Shown here: positions 27,168 through 36,338 of the stretch, piece by piece
Numbering within the stretch: position 1 is the first letter of the stretch
Layout of the letters: the number at the start of each line of letters is the position of its first letter
Assembly: GCF_004358105.1 (NCBI RefSeq)
Contig: NZ_SMYL01000012.1
Location: forward strand, 41,556 to 105,555
Reading direction: 5' to 3'
Origin: Sapientia aquatica
Lineage (GTDB): Bacteria; Pseudomonadota; Gammaproteobacteria; Burkholderiales; Burkholderiaceae_D
DNA length: 64,000 bases
Made by a program: the position numbers and the translations under genes
Notes under the pieces: generated by a model
What the model was told of the DNA's origin: nothing
The model's database searches: none
What the model saw: the letters and a program-made list of their open reading frames with translations, nothing else

Positions 27168-27814
27168 TTACGCTTGACCAATTAGTGAAGCAGTATCCCA
27201 CCAGACAAGGATTAAACACCGTGCTTAATGGCATCAACCTAAACATTATGGCAGGTGAAAAAATCGGTATTTTGGGTCGCAACGGTGCGGGGAAATCAAC
27301 ACTGATTCGCTTAATTAGTGGCGCAGAGCATCCTACCCGCGGTCATGTGCGCCGCACCATGAGCGTATCTTGGCCGTTGGCCTTTACAGGCGCGTTTCAG
27401 GGTTCACTCTCTGGCCTAGATAACCTGCGCTTCATCTGCCGCATTTACGGTAAAGACTGGAAAGAACGTGTGGGCTATGTAGAAGACTTTGCCGAGCTAG
27501 GTAGATATCTGCGCGAACCGCTAAAAAACTATTCGGCTGGCATGACCGCCAGATTGGCCTTTGCAATTTCTATGTCAATTGAATTCGATTGCTTTCTGAT
27601 CGACGAAACCATCTCCGTCGGTGATCGCCGCTTCCAGGATAAATGTCATACCGAACTATTTGAAAAACGCAAGGACCGCGCCTTAATCATGGTCTCGCAC
27701 GAAGCACACAACATCCGTGATCACTGCCGCCGCGGCTGCGTAATCAACAACGGCAAGCTGCATGAGTTTGACGAGGTGGATTCGGCTTACGCTTATTACA
27801 ATGAAAATTGCTGA
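27164..27814 (+). CDS. kpsT: capsule ABC transporter ATPase, KpsT/CtrD family
   Basis: A 216-residue ATPase, the usual size for KpsT. Walker [10 protein letters not shown] is at 38-46, the signature YSAGM at 123-127 (a variant of LSGGQ usual in capsule exporters), Walker B FLIDE at 144-148 and the switch histidine H179. The ATG overlaps the permease stop as ATGA; the open frame upstream of it, starting at 27002, overlaps the permease gene and is not used. It energises export of the capsule polymer. Confidence 0.95.
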   Translation: MITLDQLVKQYPTRQGLNTVLNGINLNIMAGEKIGILGRNGAGKSTLIRLISGAEHPTRGHVRRTMSVSWPLAFTGAFQGSLSGLDNLRFICRIYGKDWKERVGYVEDFAELGRYLREPLKNYSAGMTARLAFAISMSIEFDCFLIDETISVGDRRFQDKCHTELFEKRKDRALIMVSHEAHNIRDHCRRGCVINNGKLHEFDEVDSAYAYYNENC

Positions 27815-27831
27815 AATGGAGATGTTTGGCT

Positions 27832-29460
27832 ATGTTTAAGAAAAACAATAAGGTTAAAGTGCTGCTCGAAATGCGGCCAGCGTTTGAGGGCTTTGCCGGG
27901 ATACCACAAGAAGTCCGATTACTTTTCCGTGGATTGCGCAAAATTGATTCAGTCGAGGTCGAAGGAATGCTGCAAACATCGCGACGAAGGCTCGCGCGAG
28001 GAACCATTAATAAAGAAAATTTTTTTTCCAGAAGATTATCTAGTGCGCGTCGTTTCGCCCGTTATTCCAACGTCATTATTTCGCTGATAGAAAAACCTCA
28101 ACGTAATTTACTCGACTCCCTTACGGAATATTTCAGCCAAAGAGCTGAGCTGCTCGCTCTCCAACTGTCGCTGCTAGTTGGATTTGGATCAATCAAGCTG
28201 TCTTCTTTTAAATCACAATCGTTTGAGGATTTCACTTGGCGCACCCTGTTTTCTAAAACTCTGCCAGCATCTGATTTTAAATTGGTCGCCACCGCAAATC
28301 ACAAAATTTGCTCGATTTCGTGGCACACACTTCATATGGTTGGACTAGGCACCCTGACGTGGCGACTGAGCAGTAAGGCCAAATACCCCAAGATTGACAC
28401 ATCCGGATTTGATATCTTTATTGGACAAACTCCTTATCCTGGACGAGTGACAGGCCGAACACAGCTAATCATTCGGTACCACGATGCGATTCCAATCTTC
28501 ATGCCACATACCATCTCGGATAAGTCGATACACCAAGCCACGCACTTCTATGCCTTACTCGATAACGTCGATCAACGCGCATGGTTTGCATGTGTATCCG
28601 AAGCCACCCGCCAAGACTTGATTCGCGTTTTTCCTGCCGCAGAGAGCAGGTCCGTGACGATTCATAATATGGTTTCGCATCACTATTTCAACGAGGATTC
28701 CTCACCAGCTTTGGTAGCAGGAATCATCAGAGCGCGGCTTTACGGCAATGACCAAGACGGCAAATACGACAATGATAAAAATCTGATTGGACTAGAGCCT
28801 AATTTTCTAACCCTTAGGGAACAAGAAAATTTTTACACCAAACATTTATCCTCTAAGCCGCTCAAGTATTTATTAATAGTCTCCACCATAGAACCACGCA
28901 AAAATCACATTCGACTGTTAGCCGCTTGGGAAATCATCAAAGCCGATATTGATCGTGATCTGAAATTGGTCATCGTCGGCACACTTGGATGGGACTACAA
29001 GCAAATTTTTAGTGGCTTTAAAAGTTGGATTGATCGCGGAGAGATATTCATGCTCAATGCCGTTCCGGCACCCGATTTACGGGTGTTATACCGGCACGCA
29101 GCCGCAACAGTTTGCCCTAGCGTGGGCGAGGGCTTCGACTTCTCTGGTGTTGAATCTATGGCCTGCGGAGGCCTCACGGTTGCGTCCGATATTGCCGTGC
29201 ACGTTGAAATTTACGACGATGCCGCTGAATATTTTGACCCTTATTCCACTCTGAGCTTAGTGACTGCACTCAAAAAAGTTTTATACGATGAGACATCGCA
29301 AGTGCGGGAAGTTCAGCTACGAGAAAAAGGGAAAGAAGTTTCAGCGCGCTACTTGCCGGAAAAAATTTTGCCGCAATGGAAACAGTTTCTTGGTCGCGTT
29401 GTTGGGGTGAAAAGCTTAGAGAATTTTCAGGAACAAACGCACAGCACATCTAATTTTTAA
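27832..29460 (+). CDS. family 4 glycosyltransferase, large
   Basis: A 542-residue GT-B glycosyltransferase. The N-terminus VLLEMRPAFEGFAGIPQEVR is the donor/acceptor entry loop found in mannosyltransferase-like members, and the C-terminal domain carries VSTIEPRKNHIRLL and the E-x7-E type region PSVGEGFDFSGVESMACGG. About 150 residues in the middle of the N-terminal half are unlike the standard fold and lengthen the protein. ATG at 27832 has GGAG upstream; an earlier in-frame TTG overlaps kpsT. Together with manC it probably transfers mannose or a derived sugar in the cytoplasm. Confidence 0.85.
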   Translation: MFKKNNKVKVLLEMRPAFEGFAGIPQEVRLLFRGLRKIDSVEVEGMLQTSRRRLARGTINKENFFSRRLSSARRFARYSNVIISLIEKPQRNLLDSLTEYFSQRAELLALQLSLLVGFGSIKLSSFKSQSFEDFTWRTLFSKTLPASDFKLVATANHKICSISWHTLHMVGLGTLTWRLSSKAKYPKIDTSGFDIFIGQTPYPGRVTGRTQLIIRYHDAIPIFMPHTISDKSIHQATHFYALLDNVDQRAWFACVSEATRQDLIRVFPAAESRSVTIHNMVSHHYFNEDSSPALVAGIIRARLYGNDQDGKYDNDKNLIGLEPNFLTLREQENFYTKHLSSKPLKYLLIVSTIEPRKNHIRLLAAWEIIKADIDRDLKLVIVGTLGWDYKQIFSGFKSWIDRGEIFMLNAVPAPDLRVLYRHAAATVCPSVGEGFDFSGVESMACGGLTVASDIAVHVEIYDDAAEYFDPYSTLSLVTALKKVLYDETSQVREVQLREKGKEVSARYLPEKILPQWKQFLGRVVGVKSLENFQEQTHSTSNF

Positions 29461-29486
29461 ACAAACTCCACTGTTGAATTTGGAAA

Positions 29487-30470
29487 ATGAAAAAAGCACT
29501 AGCTCTCCTTTGTTTTAACCGACCCACCTACTTTCAGCTGTGCTGGCCATCGATAATTTGTCAGCAAATTAAGGGAAAGCCAATACAGGAGTGCTACGAT
29601 ATTTTTGTCTTTCAAGATGGATTAGGGGATGAAAATAAGGAAACTAACCGAACCCCACATGGCAGTGTATGCGAACTCATAGGTCGATTACCGTCCGATA
29701 TAAAAATCCTCGCGCAAGCTACCAATCTTGGCATTGCAATGCATTTTGATTTCGTCGAAAAATTTCTTTTTGTGGAACACGACTATGACTTTGTTACTTT
29801 TTGTGAGGACGATTTGATCTTGGCCCCAGGTTACATGTCCGCGATTGATTTGATGTGCGACAAATTTCGCGACGATCCTAGAATTGGGATGGTTTCAGCC
29901 CATCCGTCTCATCCAGGGATTGCACTTGGAACGCAGCGTTTCAACAAACACAGGTACGCGCGGATGGGTCATAACTGGGGCTTTGGCGTATTCCGCGAAT
30001 TTTGGAAAAAGCGCCAATCGTTCGTCGAATCCTATTTGGAGCTGGTAAAACATAGGCCCTATCGAGAGCGATCCAATGCCGAAATTTGCCGGTGGTTGGA
30101 ACTCGTTGGATTCAGGGGTGAACGCTCAAGTCAGGACTATATAAAACAATGCGCCACCTGTGCACTAGGTGGCGTTCGAATATCAACTTTTGCCAATTTT
30201 GGCCTTCCGATCGGCCGATCAGGTCAGCATTGCACTCCCGATCTTTTTAAATCAATGGGACTCGATCAGGTCGTTGTCTTTAACGATGAATTAAGTCATT
30301 TGAACGACTTGGATCAGCAGAAGTACTTCAAGATTCATAAAGGCGACCGCGACCAAATTCTGCTCCATCCCCAACCACTAACGCTAGACAATATGGTGGA
30401 CGATCAACAGCATTGGTTAGCTAAATTCACATCTGGCGAATTGCACCCAGCCACTCTGTTAACTAGGTAG
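29487..30470 (+). CDS. glycosyltransferase, GT2/GNT-I-like fold
   Basis: A 327-residue protein with a GT-A-type beginning (ALALLCFNRPTYFQLCWPSI) and the metal-binding acidic motif CEDDLILAPGY near residues 109-119, similar to the EDD of N-acetylglucosaminyltransferase I-like enzymes. MGHNWGFGVFREFW further on resembles acceptor-site segments of such proteins. Donor and acceptor are unknown. It follows the family 4 gene by 26 bp in the same operon. Confidence 0.72.
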   Translation: MKKALALLCFNRPTYFQLCWPSIICQQIKGKPIQECYDIFVFQDGLGDENKETNRTPHGSVCELIGRLPSDIKILAQATNLGIAMHFDFVEKFLFVEHDYDFVTFCEDDLILAPGYMSAIDLMCDKFRDDPRIGMVSAHPSHPGIALGTQRFNKHRYARMGHNWGFGVFREFWKKRQSFVESYLELVKHRPYRERSNAEICRWLELVGFRGERSSQDYIKQCATCALGGVRISTFANFGLPIGRSGQHCTPDLFKSMGLDQVVVFNDELSHLNDLDQQKYFKIHKGDRDQILLHPQPLTLDNMVDDQQHWLAKFTSGELHPATLLTR

Positions 30471-30550
30471 GCCATTTAATTCCGGTTGCCTCAGCTTTTG
30501 CAAATAGCCCTGTCAACAATTGTTGGAAACGGAATTTAGGGAGGACGATA

Positions 30551-31606
30551 ATGGACAATCAGAACAGTTTTTACGAGGAAGCGCTGCCGATTTTGACACT
30601 GATTCAAACTACTATCTTGAGTCATCCTAGATGGTCGCTGAGCCTATTGGAGGCAACAACTAATCAACTCGTAACCAATTTGCGTCAGCAACGTATTGAC
30701 AGCGATGATGATTTAAAAACTGTCGAAGAAGTTTGCCAAGACGTTTTTTATCGCCATGTCGATGAAGCAAATCTTTTTTTTCGGATAGCAGAAAAGTATG
30801 CCGTTGAAAGGCAGCTAGAACAATCACTGATCTGGATTAGTCGTGCAATTGGAATAAAAGAGACTGAATGTGAGTTCCATCGCTTTCGTGCCGACGTATT
30901 AACAAGACTTGGTCGATTGGAGGAAGCGGAAACGTCACTTCAAAATGCCTTAAAAATATCTCCGCTAGATATTTCAATTCAACATGAACTTAGCCAACTA
31001 AAGACGCAAATTTTAGAACAGTTAAGGCGTGAAAGAAATGCTTCAAGCAATGTACTGGCTGCGATTTCCAAAGGCAAAGAGGTGCTGAGTCGCTCACAGG
31101 ATAGCAGCGACTATGCCGAATTAGCCCACCTGCTTGCTAACGACAATCAGCTTGCAGAGGCGCTCAAGTATATAAATTTAGCCATCGCCCAGGATCCAAA
31201 TCAATCCGAGCACCTCCGGTTACAAGCCAGCCTGTTTGCGCGGCAAGAAAGCTTTTATGAGGCTGAAAATGCGATCAATCAGGCGATCAATCTATCTCCT
31301 ACCAATCCAGATCTGCACCAAGACAAATTCAACATTGAACAAAAAATCATTGCCCAACTAAAAATCGATCGAACCTGCGTTACCGACTTAACACAAGCTA
31401 TTTTGATCGAATCGACGCTCGCTCAGCGCTGCCCAGACGATGCACAAACCAACTACAACGTAGCTTACTTATTAACCGAAGGGAGAATCATCGATTCATC
31501 GCTAGAGTATATAGAGCGCGCTATTGCGCTCGATGCGAGCCAAGCTGAATTTCATCGCTTACGTGCCCTTGTTTTAGAACACAAAGGTAGATTGGCGCGC
31601 GCTTAA
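30551..31606 (+). CDS. TPR-repeat protein in capsule locus
   Basis: A 351-residue protein made of tetratricopeptide repeats. Clear repeats fall at about 96-160 (SLIWISRAIGIKETECEFHR and RLGRLEEAETSLQNALKISP), 190-255 (LAEALKYINLAIAQDP, FYEAENAINQAINLSP) and 310-350 (SLEYIERAIALDASQAEFHR). No signal peptide or catalytic domain is visible, so it is probably a cytoplasmic scaffold. GGGAGGA precedes the ATG. The gap before it contains the palindrome CAACAATTGTTG (30514-30525). It ends the first plus-strand block; the 214 bp after it show nothing notable. Confidence 0.8.
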   Translation: MDNQNSFYEEALPILTLIQTTILSHPRWSLSLLEATTNQLVTNLRQQRIDSDDDLKTVEEVCQDVFYRHVDEANLFFRIAEKYAVERQLEQSLIWISRAIGIKETECEFHRFRADVLTRLGRLEEAETSLQNALKISPLDISIQHELSQLKTQILEQLRRERNASSNVLAAISKGKEVLSRSQDSSDYAELAHLLANDNQLAEALKYINLAIAQDPNQSEHLRLQASLFARQESFYEAENAINQAINLSPTNPDLHQDKFNIEQKIIAQLKIDRTCVTDLTQAILIESTLAQRCPDDAQTNYNVAYLLTEGRIIDSSLEYIERAIALDASQAEFHRLRALVLEHKGRLARA

Positions 31607-31820
31607 GCTACGATCAAACTCGGCATCAAATGAAGGTGCAGTTCCTTGGATTATCCGTGCAGGTCGAAGCAACAAAAGTCCATTTTACCGAGCCCGGAAA
31701 AAGCTAACTATTCAAGTTATTCCAGTACGTAAATAACCAAGTATCTGCAAAGGTCAATTACGCTTCATGTTCAGAAGCTGCGGAAATTAAAACCTGCCAA
31801 AACTATAAAATCGGAATCGA

Positions 31821-33098
31821 CTAATTCGGCCAAAACCCATTATCCGTATTCGGAAACGCAACCAAAACATCGGTACGATTAACCTGCTTCCATATGGCTA
31901 AATTTGGCACCGGATTATTCTCAGAATAACCGTTGGCCGGTGTTTGATAAAAATGCCCAAGATACCAACGGGACCCGTCCGGACCTTGGATGGGCGTAAC
32001 ATATTCTTGTCCATTTGTGGGATACGCTAAGCCGTTTGATTTAGTCCCAAGATTAAAGGCATGGAACAAGAGCGGATTGCCTGCTTTGGATAACATCATA
32101 CGAAAGCACCCTTTGGTGGTTCCGTTCGGTGCTACACAACCGCTGCCACCGACACTAGCTAGCGCAACGACAGAGTGACCACTGGCCCAAACATGCCTAG
32201 CGTCAACGCTGGTGTTACTCATACTGTCGATTGGATCGGGCGCCCATACTTCTGTCGTCAGGTTGGCTTGTGTGGAGGTGACTAATTTACTGCCACTGCC
32301 CGCCACGATGAAGGTGCTGCCTGATTTGTTCAATTGCGCACCGCGCATGGCAATGCTGACAAACTGGTTATTTTGAATCGCTAATGCCGACCAATATATA
32401 TATAGATTATTTTCCAGCACCGCTAGTGTCGGCACGGACGCGGCATATTGCATACCGGTAGGGGGGAACTGACCGCTAATGATGACCTGTGTTTGGCTCA
32501 TATCTAATGTCTTGGTCGTTGGATTGTAGATACTGATACACGATGATGTGCCTTGGACTCCAAAGCTCGGCGCTTTTTCACTCAGCACGCATTCAAAGCT
32601 AACGATGTATTGACCGTTGTAGAGCACGATGCTGGGATCATAGGCTGATTTGATTACCGCGCCTTTTTGCGGACCGCCGGTAAGAACTGCCTTGCTTAAA
32701 TTAGCGGAATTATTGTTCGAGGTATCTAGCAATGGCTTAACTAGCGTGAATTGTTTGGTGGTCCAATTTAAATACACCAAAGTTAAACCCCATTGCTTAC
32801 CGCCGCTGCAATCATTCGGGCCAGAGATGCCTGCCATGCCGCCCGTGCTAGTTATGCGAGCGCGCGCGATAAATAAATTGTTCGTTCCGGGTATTTGAGC
32901 AAACGAAGCAGCATTGCAGGTTGGGAAGCCTAATACGACCGCATTATTTTTACCTAAGTAAGCATTCGCCTTCGACGTTGCTGTTTGCGCGAAGGCTTGG
33001 GTAACTGAGGCTATTGGCATTAGCAACAACGTTAGGGATAATATTTTCCAAATCCAGTTTGCTGTACCAAAACGTAGTTGCTCAAAAATCGCATTCAT
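31821..33098 (-). CDS. secreted beta-propeller-like protein
   Basis: A 425-residue exported protein. An N-terminal signal peptide with a long basic start (hydrophobic core LSLTLLLMPIASVTQAFA) is followed by a beta-rich domain with repeated Tyr/Trp strands. SAYDPSIVLYNGQYIVSFEC resembles the blade containing the conserved aspartate in five-bladed glycosidase propellers of the GH43/GH32 type, and GPDGSRWYLGHFYQ is another blade-like segment. No full catalytic triad can be assigned, so carbohydrate binding is as likely as cleavage. GGGGGAATA precedes the ATG. It lies on the minus strand inside the capsule locus and may act on, or anchor, the polymer. Confidence 0.6.
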   Translation of the reverse strand: MNAIFEQLRFGTANWIWKILSLTLLLMPIASVTQAFAQTATSKANAYLGKNNAVVLGFPTCNAASFAQIPGTNNLFIARARITSTGGMAGISGPNDCSGGKQWGLTLVYLNWTTKQFTLVKPLLDTSNNNSANLSKAVLTGGPQKGAVIKSAYDPSIVLYNGQYIVSFECVLSEKAPSFGVQGTSSCISIYNPTTKTLDMSQTQVIISGQFPPTGMQYAASVPTLAVLENNLYIYWSALAIQNNQFVSIAMRGAQLNKSGSTFIVAGSGSKLVTSTQANLTTEVWAPDPIDSMSNTSVDARHVWASGHSVVALASVGGSGCVAPNGTTKGCFRMMLSKAGNPLLFHAFNLGTKSNGLAYPTNGQEYVTPIQGPDGSRWYLGHFYQTPANGYSENNPVPNLAIWKQVNRTDVLVAFPNTDNGFWPN

Positions 33099-33358
33099 TA
33101 TTCCCCCGTTGTTTGCTTGCTTCCCGCGCTATCAAATTTCAAAAGCCGGCTATTTGCTCATAACGTGTGCGCCGAACCAAAGAAACCTATTCCTTCAGCT
33201 TGGACTACCCACTAGACCAATGTAGTACAAGTCAACTGAGTTTTAAGTAAATTCTTAACGAACCAATCGTTAATCTAATCAACGTAAATTGCTCAAAAAA
33301 ATAATTAAATAATTCGTTCTCATGTAGGCCGTTTTTTCTTCACCTACGCTACGCGTAG

Positions 33359-33670
33359 CTAGCCGCGAGAACTGTTGTCGTTGTTGTTTTCGGATTGATC
33401 TAGCGCCTGATTTTGCTGAGCTTCTAGTTGCTCATCTACGGCATTTATTTGCTGAGTCAATACGGAATTCAACCGGGTGCTTTCGTATTGCATTGGCCGA
33501 TATTGGCCAAGGTTAGCCGCTATCACAATTGCGGTGCTATCGTCGAGCGCGCTGGCTAAATTGGGGTCCACGTTGATTTGTCCACCGCAGGCGCACAGCA
33601 TCGAAGCCGCGCTCATAGCAGCGATCAATCCGCGAATGGATACTAAATTTAAGACTGGGGATGATTTCAT
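33359..33670 (-). CDS. small lipoprotein under c-di-GMP riboswitch
   Basis: A 103-residue putative lipoprotein: MKSSPVLNLVSIRG, a hydrophobic stretch, then the lipobox-like LCAC with the modified cysteine followed by GG. The mature part is Asn-, Gln- and Ser-rich and helical, with no recognised domain. ATG at 33670 has GGAG six bases upstream, and that GGAG lies in the right arm of a hairpin (33673-33691). A class I c-di-GMP riboswitch lies immediately upstream, so its synthesis should respond to the biofilm second messenger. The open frame continues to 33751 but would run into the riboswitch. Confidence 0.72.
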   Translation of the reverse strand: MKSSPVLNLVSIRGLIAAMSAASMLCACGGQINVDPNLASALDDSTAIVIAANLGQYRPMQYESTRLNSVLTQQINAVDEQLEAQQNQALDQSENNNDNSSRG

Positions 33671-33672
33671 GT

Positions 33673-33691
33673 CTCGCTCCGAATGAGCGAG
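33673..33691 (-). promoter_or_regulatory. Shine-Dalgarno-sequestering hairpin (expression platform)
   Basis: On the minus strand CTCGCTC, ATTCG and GAGCGAG form a 7-bp stem whose right arm includes the GGAG ribosome-binding site of the lipoprotein gene, two bases before its ATG. This suggests translational control by the riboswitch 50 bases upstream. Confidence 0.65.
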
Positions 33692-33741
33692 GGCCACGCT
33701 AGAACAATCAACACGCACCAACGAAACCGTTAGTACCTTGG

Positions 33742-33838
33742 AGATTGGCAACCCCGCTACCGTGGCGCTGACGTTGTTCTGTCGCGCTGTTAGGCCGGAG
33801 GCTTTGCGTCCCCACCTTTCGATGGGTTTGCCCTCATT
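33742..33838 (-). ncRNA. cyclic-di-GMP class I riboswitch (GEMM-I)
   Basis: Read on the minus strand, the element has the conserved parts in order: AGGGCAAACC, a CGAAAG tetraloop hairpin, GGGGACGCAAAGCC, TCCGGCCTAA, a variable second stem, and CGGTAGCGGGGTTGCC. These match the class I c-di-GMP aptamer including the tetraloop and receptor. A TATTAT on the minus strand at 33900-33905 could be the promoter -10 element. Target: the small lipoprotein gene ending at 33359. Confidence 0.93.
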
Positions 33839-34522
33839 GATAAATTACAACCAAAATTCTGGCTGTTTCTTGCTTGCCGCCAACCGATGCGGCACCGGAA
33901 TAATATGAGAAATATTTCCCGATAAAAAGCTTTATTTATGGAAACTTTAAAAAACTTTTTAATCCATTTTTTCGACTTGATTGGGAAAACTGATGCTGTT
34001 AAATCGGGCGAATTTTTTGCGCCGAAATACGTAACGCATCTAACGTTTTAGCGGTTGATATTTACCGTAAATTTTAAAGAAAGTTTGCATTGATTTAGCG
34101 CGACATTTTTAGACTTATACAAACTTAAAAAGAACAAATTCAACAGTCGACCGACACATGCTTTAGTCAATTATTCATAGTTACGTAAGCGCAAAATTAA
34201 AACTAAACAATCTAGGCTTGACCGGTTTTATTTCTGAAAAATTTACTGACTAAATTTATGGCGAAATGCCCAAAAATCAGGTTGTACCACTAAGTTTGTT
34301 TTCACAGTTGTGAACACCAAAGTGCCTAAAAAGTGAAGATGTATAGATGTGGTTTTTTGCAGCAGCTTTCGCGCTGATATGGCGCTTTGACAATTGAAAT
34401 TGACTAGGTCGTGCGATAGCATAATTTTCATCAAGTGCTCTAATCATAGCGATAGTGATCAAGTGATTTTTAAAATTTGAACTCTGCTGATTAACCCTGA
34501 CTGTGTACTAAGGAGTGCAACA
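33839..34522. other. AT-rich non-coding region inside the capsule locus
   Basis: About 680 bp without a supported gene. It carries the minus-strand promoter region for the riboswitch transcript, including a hairpin TGCCGC/GCGGCA (about 33873-33893), and presumably the plus-strand promoter for the second capsule block. Short open frames on the minus strand at 34243-34462 have no ribosome site and look like chance. Confidence 0.5.
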
Positions 34523-34936
34523 ATGGACCTGATATTTCGCGCAATAAGGGCAGCGGTATTTGCCCTTATTATGTTTTTTTCTCTCACGTATATGGGTATC
34601 CCGTTGTCCGTTGCATTCACAATAAGTCTTATCCCATTAGTGTTAGGCCAGGTAAACGTGATGACTGGTTTTGCAGTATCGCTAACCGCGTTAGTGTTTG
34701 TGGTAGCGTGCTTTTCATCCTTAGTGGCTAGTTTTAATATACCGTTTGCCGAGATAACGACACTGGCTGCTAATGCCATTAACAAAGCCAAATCAACGGC
34801 CACCGCAGCGGCCAACACAAATGCAAACCGCCCTGACCAACACACTAAGCCTTCTGGCTTAGCTTCCACATCAACAGCAAAGCAAGCAATTAAGAACACG
34901 CCACCAACGCCATCTCAGAGCAGCACATCACCTTGA
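34523..34936 (+). CDS. hypothetical membrane protein with Ala/Thr-rich tail
   Basis: A 137-residue protein with two or three hydrophobic segments in the first 85 residues (for example ALIMFFSLTYMGIPLSVAF and AVSLTALVFVVACFSSLVAS) and a low-complexity Ala/Thr/Ser/Asn/Pro tail. AAGGAG lies eight bases before the ATG, supporting translation. No family recognised. It precedes the Wza-type gene by about 180 bp and may share its transcript. Confidence 0.55.
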   Translation: MDLIFRAIRAAVFALIMFFSLTYMGIPLSVAFTISLIPLVLGQVNVMTGFAVSLTALVFVVACFSSLVASFNIPFAEITTLAANAINKAKSTATAAANTNANRPDQHTKPSGLASTSTAKQAIKNTPPTPSQSSTSP

Positions 34937-34990
34937 TGCTTTTGCTCGTATAAGCAGCTTAATGATGATTGAGTAGCGCTGCACATTGAA

Positions 34991-35076
34991 CCTACCGATA
35001 TCACTGACCAAAGCTAATCAATTACTGTTGGAACGATGATTTGTTCGCTTGCTTCATTCGGTAGGGCTATTTTTTT
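34991..35076 (+). promoter_or_regulatory. possible attenuator before the export lipoprotein gene
   Basis: CCTACCGA (34991-34998) can pair with TCGGTAGG (35058-35065), and GGCTA plus seven T follow, ending 30 bp before the ribosome site of the gene at 35114. A long-range terminator-like fold just upstream of a gene suggests transcriptional attenuation. The 59-base loop makes it less certain than a compact terminator. Confidence 0.35.
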
Positions 35077-35113
35077 GCATCAATTTTTTACCATCACGGT
35101 TAGTCAGGAAGCC

Positions 35114-36310
35114 ATGAATTATTTAACGCAAACCTACTGTCAAATACTATTAAAAAAGTTGTTGCTCATTTTTGTGCTGAGCCTTTCTGGTTGTGCTACC
35201 TACCCGGATTTCATTCCATCTTCGGGACCGTTACGCGAGCAAGTTGAGGACGCAAAGGATTCTGCCAATAAATTAGGGATTCGGCTAATTGATGTAAGCG
35301 ATACAGTCACTCGCCAAATTATCGCCAGCCAACAGCAAAATACTTTTGCTGATTTATGGGACGGGAAGACACCGAATAACTTTATTGCGAAGCCGGGCGA
35401 TGTGGTGGAAGTCTCAATCTGGGAAGCTCCACCAGCAATGCTATTTTCATCAGGCACGGCTGCAGCAAGCGTGACTACAGTTGGTGCGACGTCGAGCATT
35501 ACCGTGTTACCTACGCAAATGGTGAATGAACAAGGCTACATTACGATTCCGTTTGCTGGCTTAATTAGCGTGGTCAATAAATCCCCAAACCAAATAGAAA
35601 AAGACATCGCACTGCATTTAAAAGGCAAAGCTAATCAACCGCAAATATTGGTACGCATCACCCAAAATAATTCCGCTAATGTGACCGTGGTAGGGGACGT
35701 AAACACCAGTATTCGAATGCCATTAACACCACATGGTGAACGCTTATTGGATGCGTTGGCGGCAGCTGGTGGGGTGAAAGATCCCATCAACAAAATGACC
35801 TTGCAATTAACCCGTGGTGATGTGGTGCGATCGCTACCGCTTGATACCGTGATTCATGACCCACGCCAGAATATTTTGTTGCAATCAGGGGACGTGGTGA
35901 CGTCGCTATTTCAATCGAATTTTGTCACCGTGTTGGGCGCTACTGGAACTAATTCAGAAATGAATTTTGAAGCGCAAGGCATTTCGCTCGCGCAGGCCTT
36001 AGCGCGATCAGGCGGATTAAATGATGCGCGCGCTGATGCGCGTGGCATATTTATTTTTAGGTTTGAGTCGCTAGGAGCATTGCTAGGCGCTAATACTCAA
36101 GTCACCACTACATCGGAAGGCCGCGTCCCGGTAATTTATCACATTGACCTAAAAGACCCCGCGATTTTTTTTGTGGCGCAAAGCTTTCCGATGAAAAATA
36201 AAGATGTGATGTATGTATCCAATGCGTCGGGTGCAGAATTCCAAAAATTCCTAAATATTTTGGTGTCCACTGCTTACCCAATAGCCAATGTAATCAATAC
36301 TATTAAGTAA
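35114..36310 (+). CDS. outer-membrane polysaccharide export lipoprotein, Wza/KpsD/CtrA type
   Basis: A 398-residue lipoprotein that would form the outer-membrane polysaccharide channel. Signal sequence and lipobox LSGC with C27; then the poly-export domain (FIAKPGDVVEVSIWEAPPAM near 88-107, GYITIPFAGLISV, PQILVRITQNNSANVTVVG) and SLBB-type beta-grasp domains (LLDALAAAGGVKDP, GISLAQALARSGGLND). The ATG at 35114 has AGGAAG directly upstream; the open frame to 35036 is ignored because it would bury the signal peptide. It opens the second capsule block and works with KpsE/M/T. Confidence 0.93.
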   Translation: MNYLTQTYCQILLKKLLLIFVLSLSGCATYPDFIPSSGPLREQVEDAKDSANKLGIRLIDVSDTVTRQIIASQQQNTFADLWDGKTPNNFIAKPGDVVEVSIWEAPPAMLFSSGTAAASVTTVGATSSITVLPTQMVNEQGYITIPFAGLISVVNKSPNQIEKDIALHLKGKANQPQILVRITQNNSANVTVVGDVNTSIRMPLTPHGERLLDALAAAGGVKDPINKMTLQLTRGDVVRSLPLDTVIHDPRQNILLQSGDVVTSLFQSNFVTVLGATGTNSEMNFEAQGISLAQALARSGGLNDARADARGIFIFRFESLGALLGANTQVTTTSEGRVPVIYHIDLKDPAIFFVAQSFPMKNKDVMYVSNASGAEFQKFLNILVSTAYPIANVINTIK

Positions 36311-36338
36311 GCGCAGCATTGTCGATTTAAGGCGGTAA

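Noticed and set aside
34459..34899. 146-codon minus-strand frame opposite the small membrane protein
   Set aside because: It is the mirror of 34523-34936, which has a strong AAGGAG and hydrophobic helices; the minus frame has neither.
35058..35070. ops element for RfaH at GGTAGGGCTAT
   Set aside because: Only GGTAG matches the known GGCGGTAG core, which is too little.
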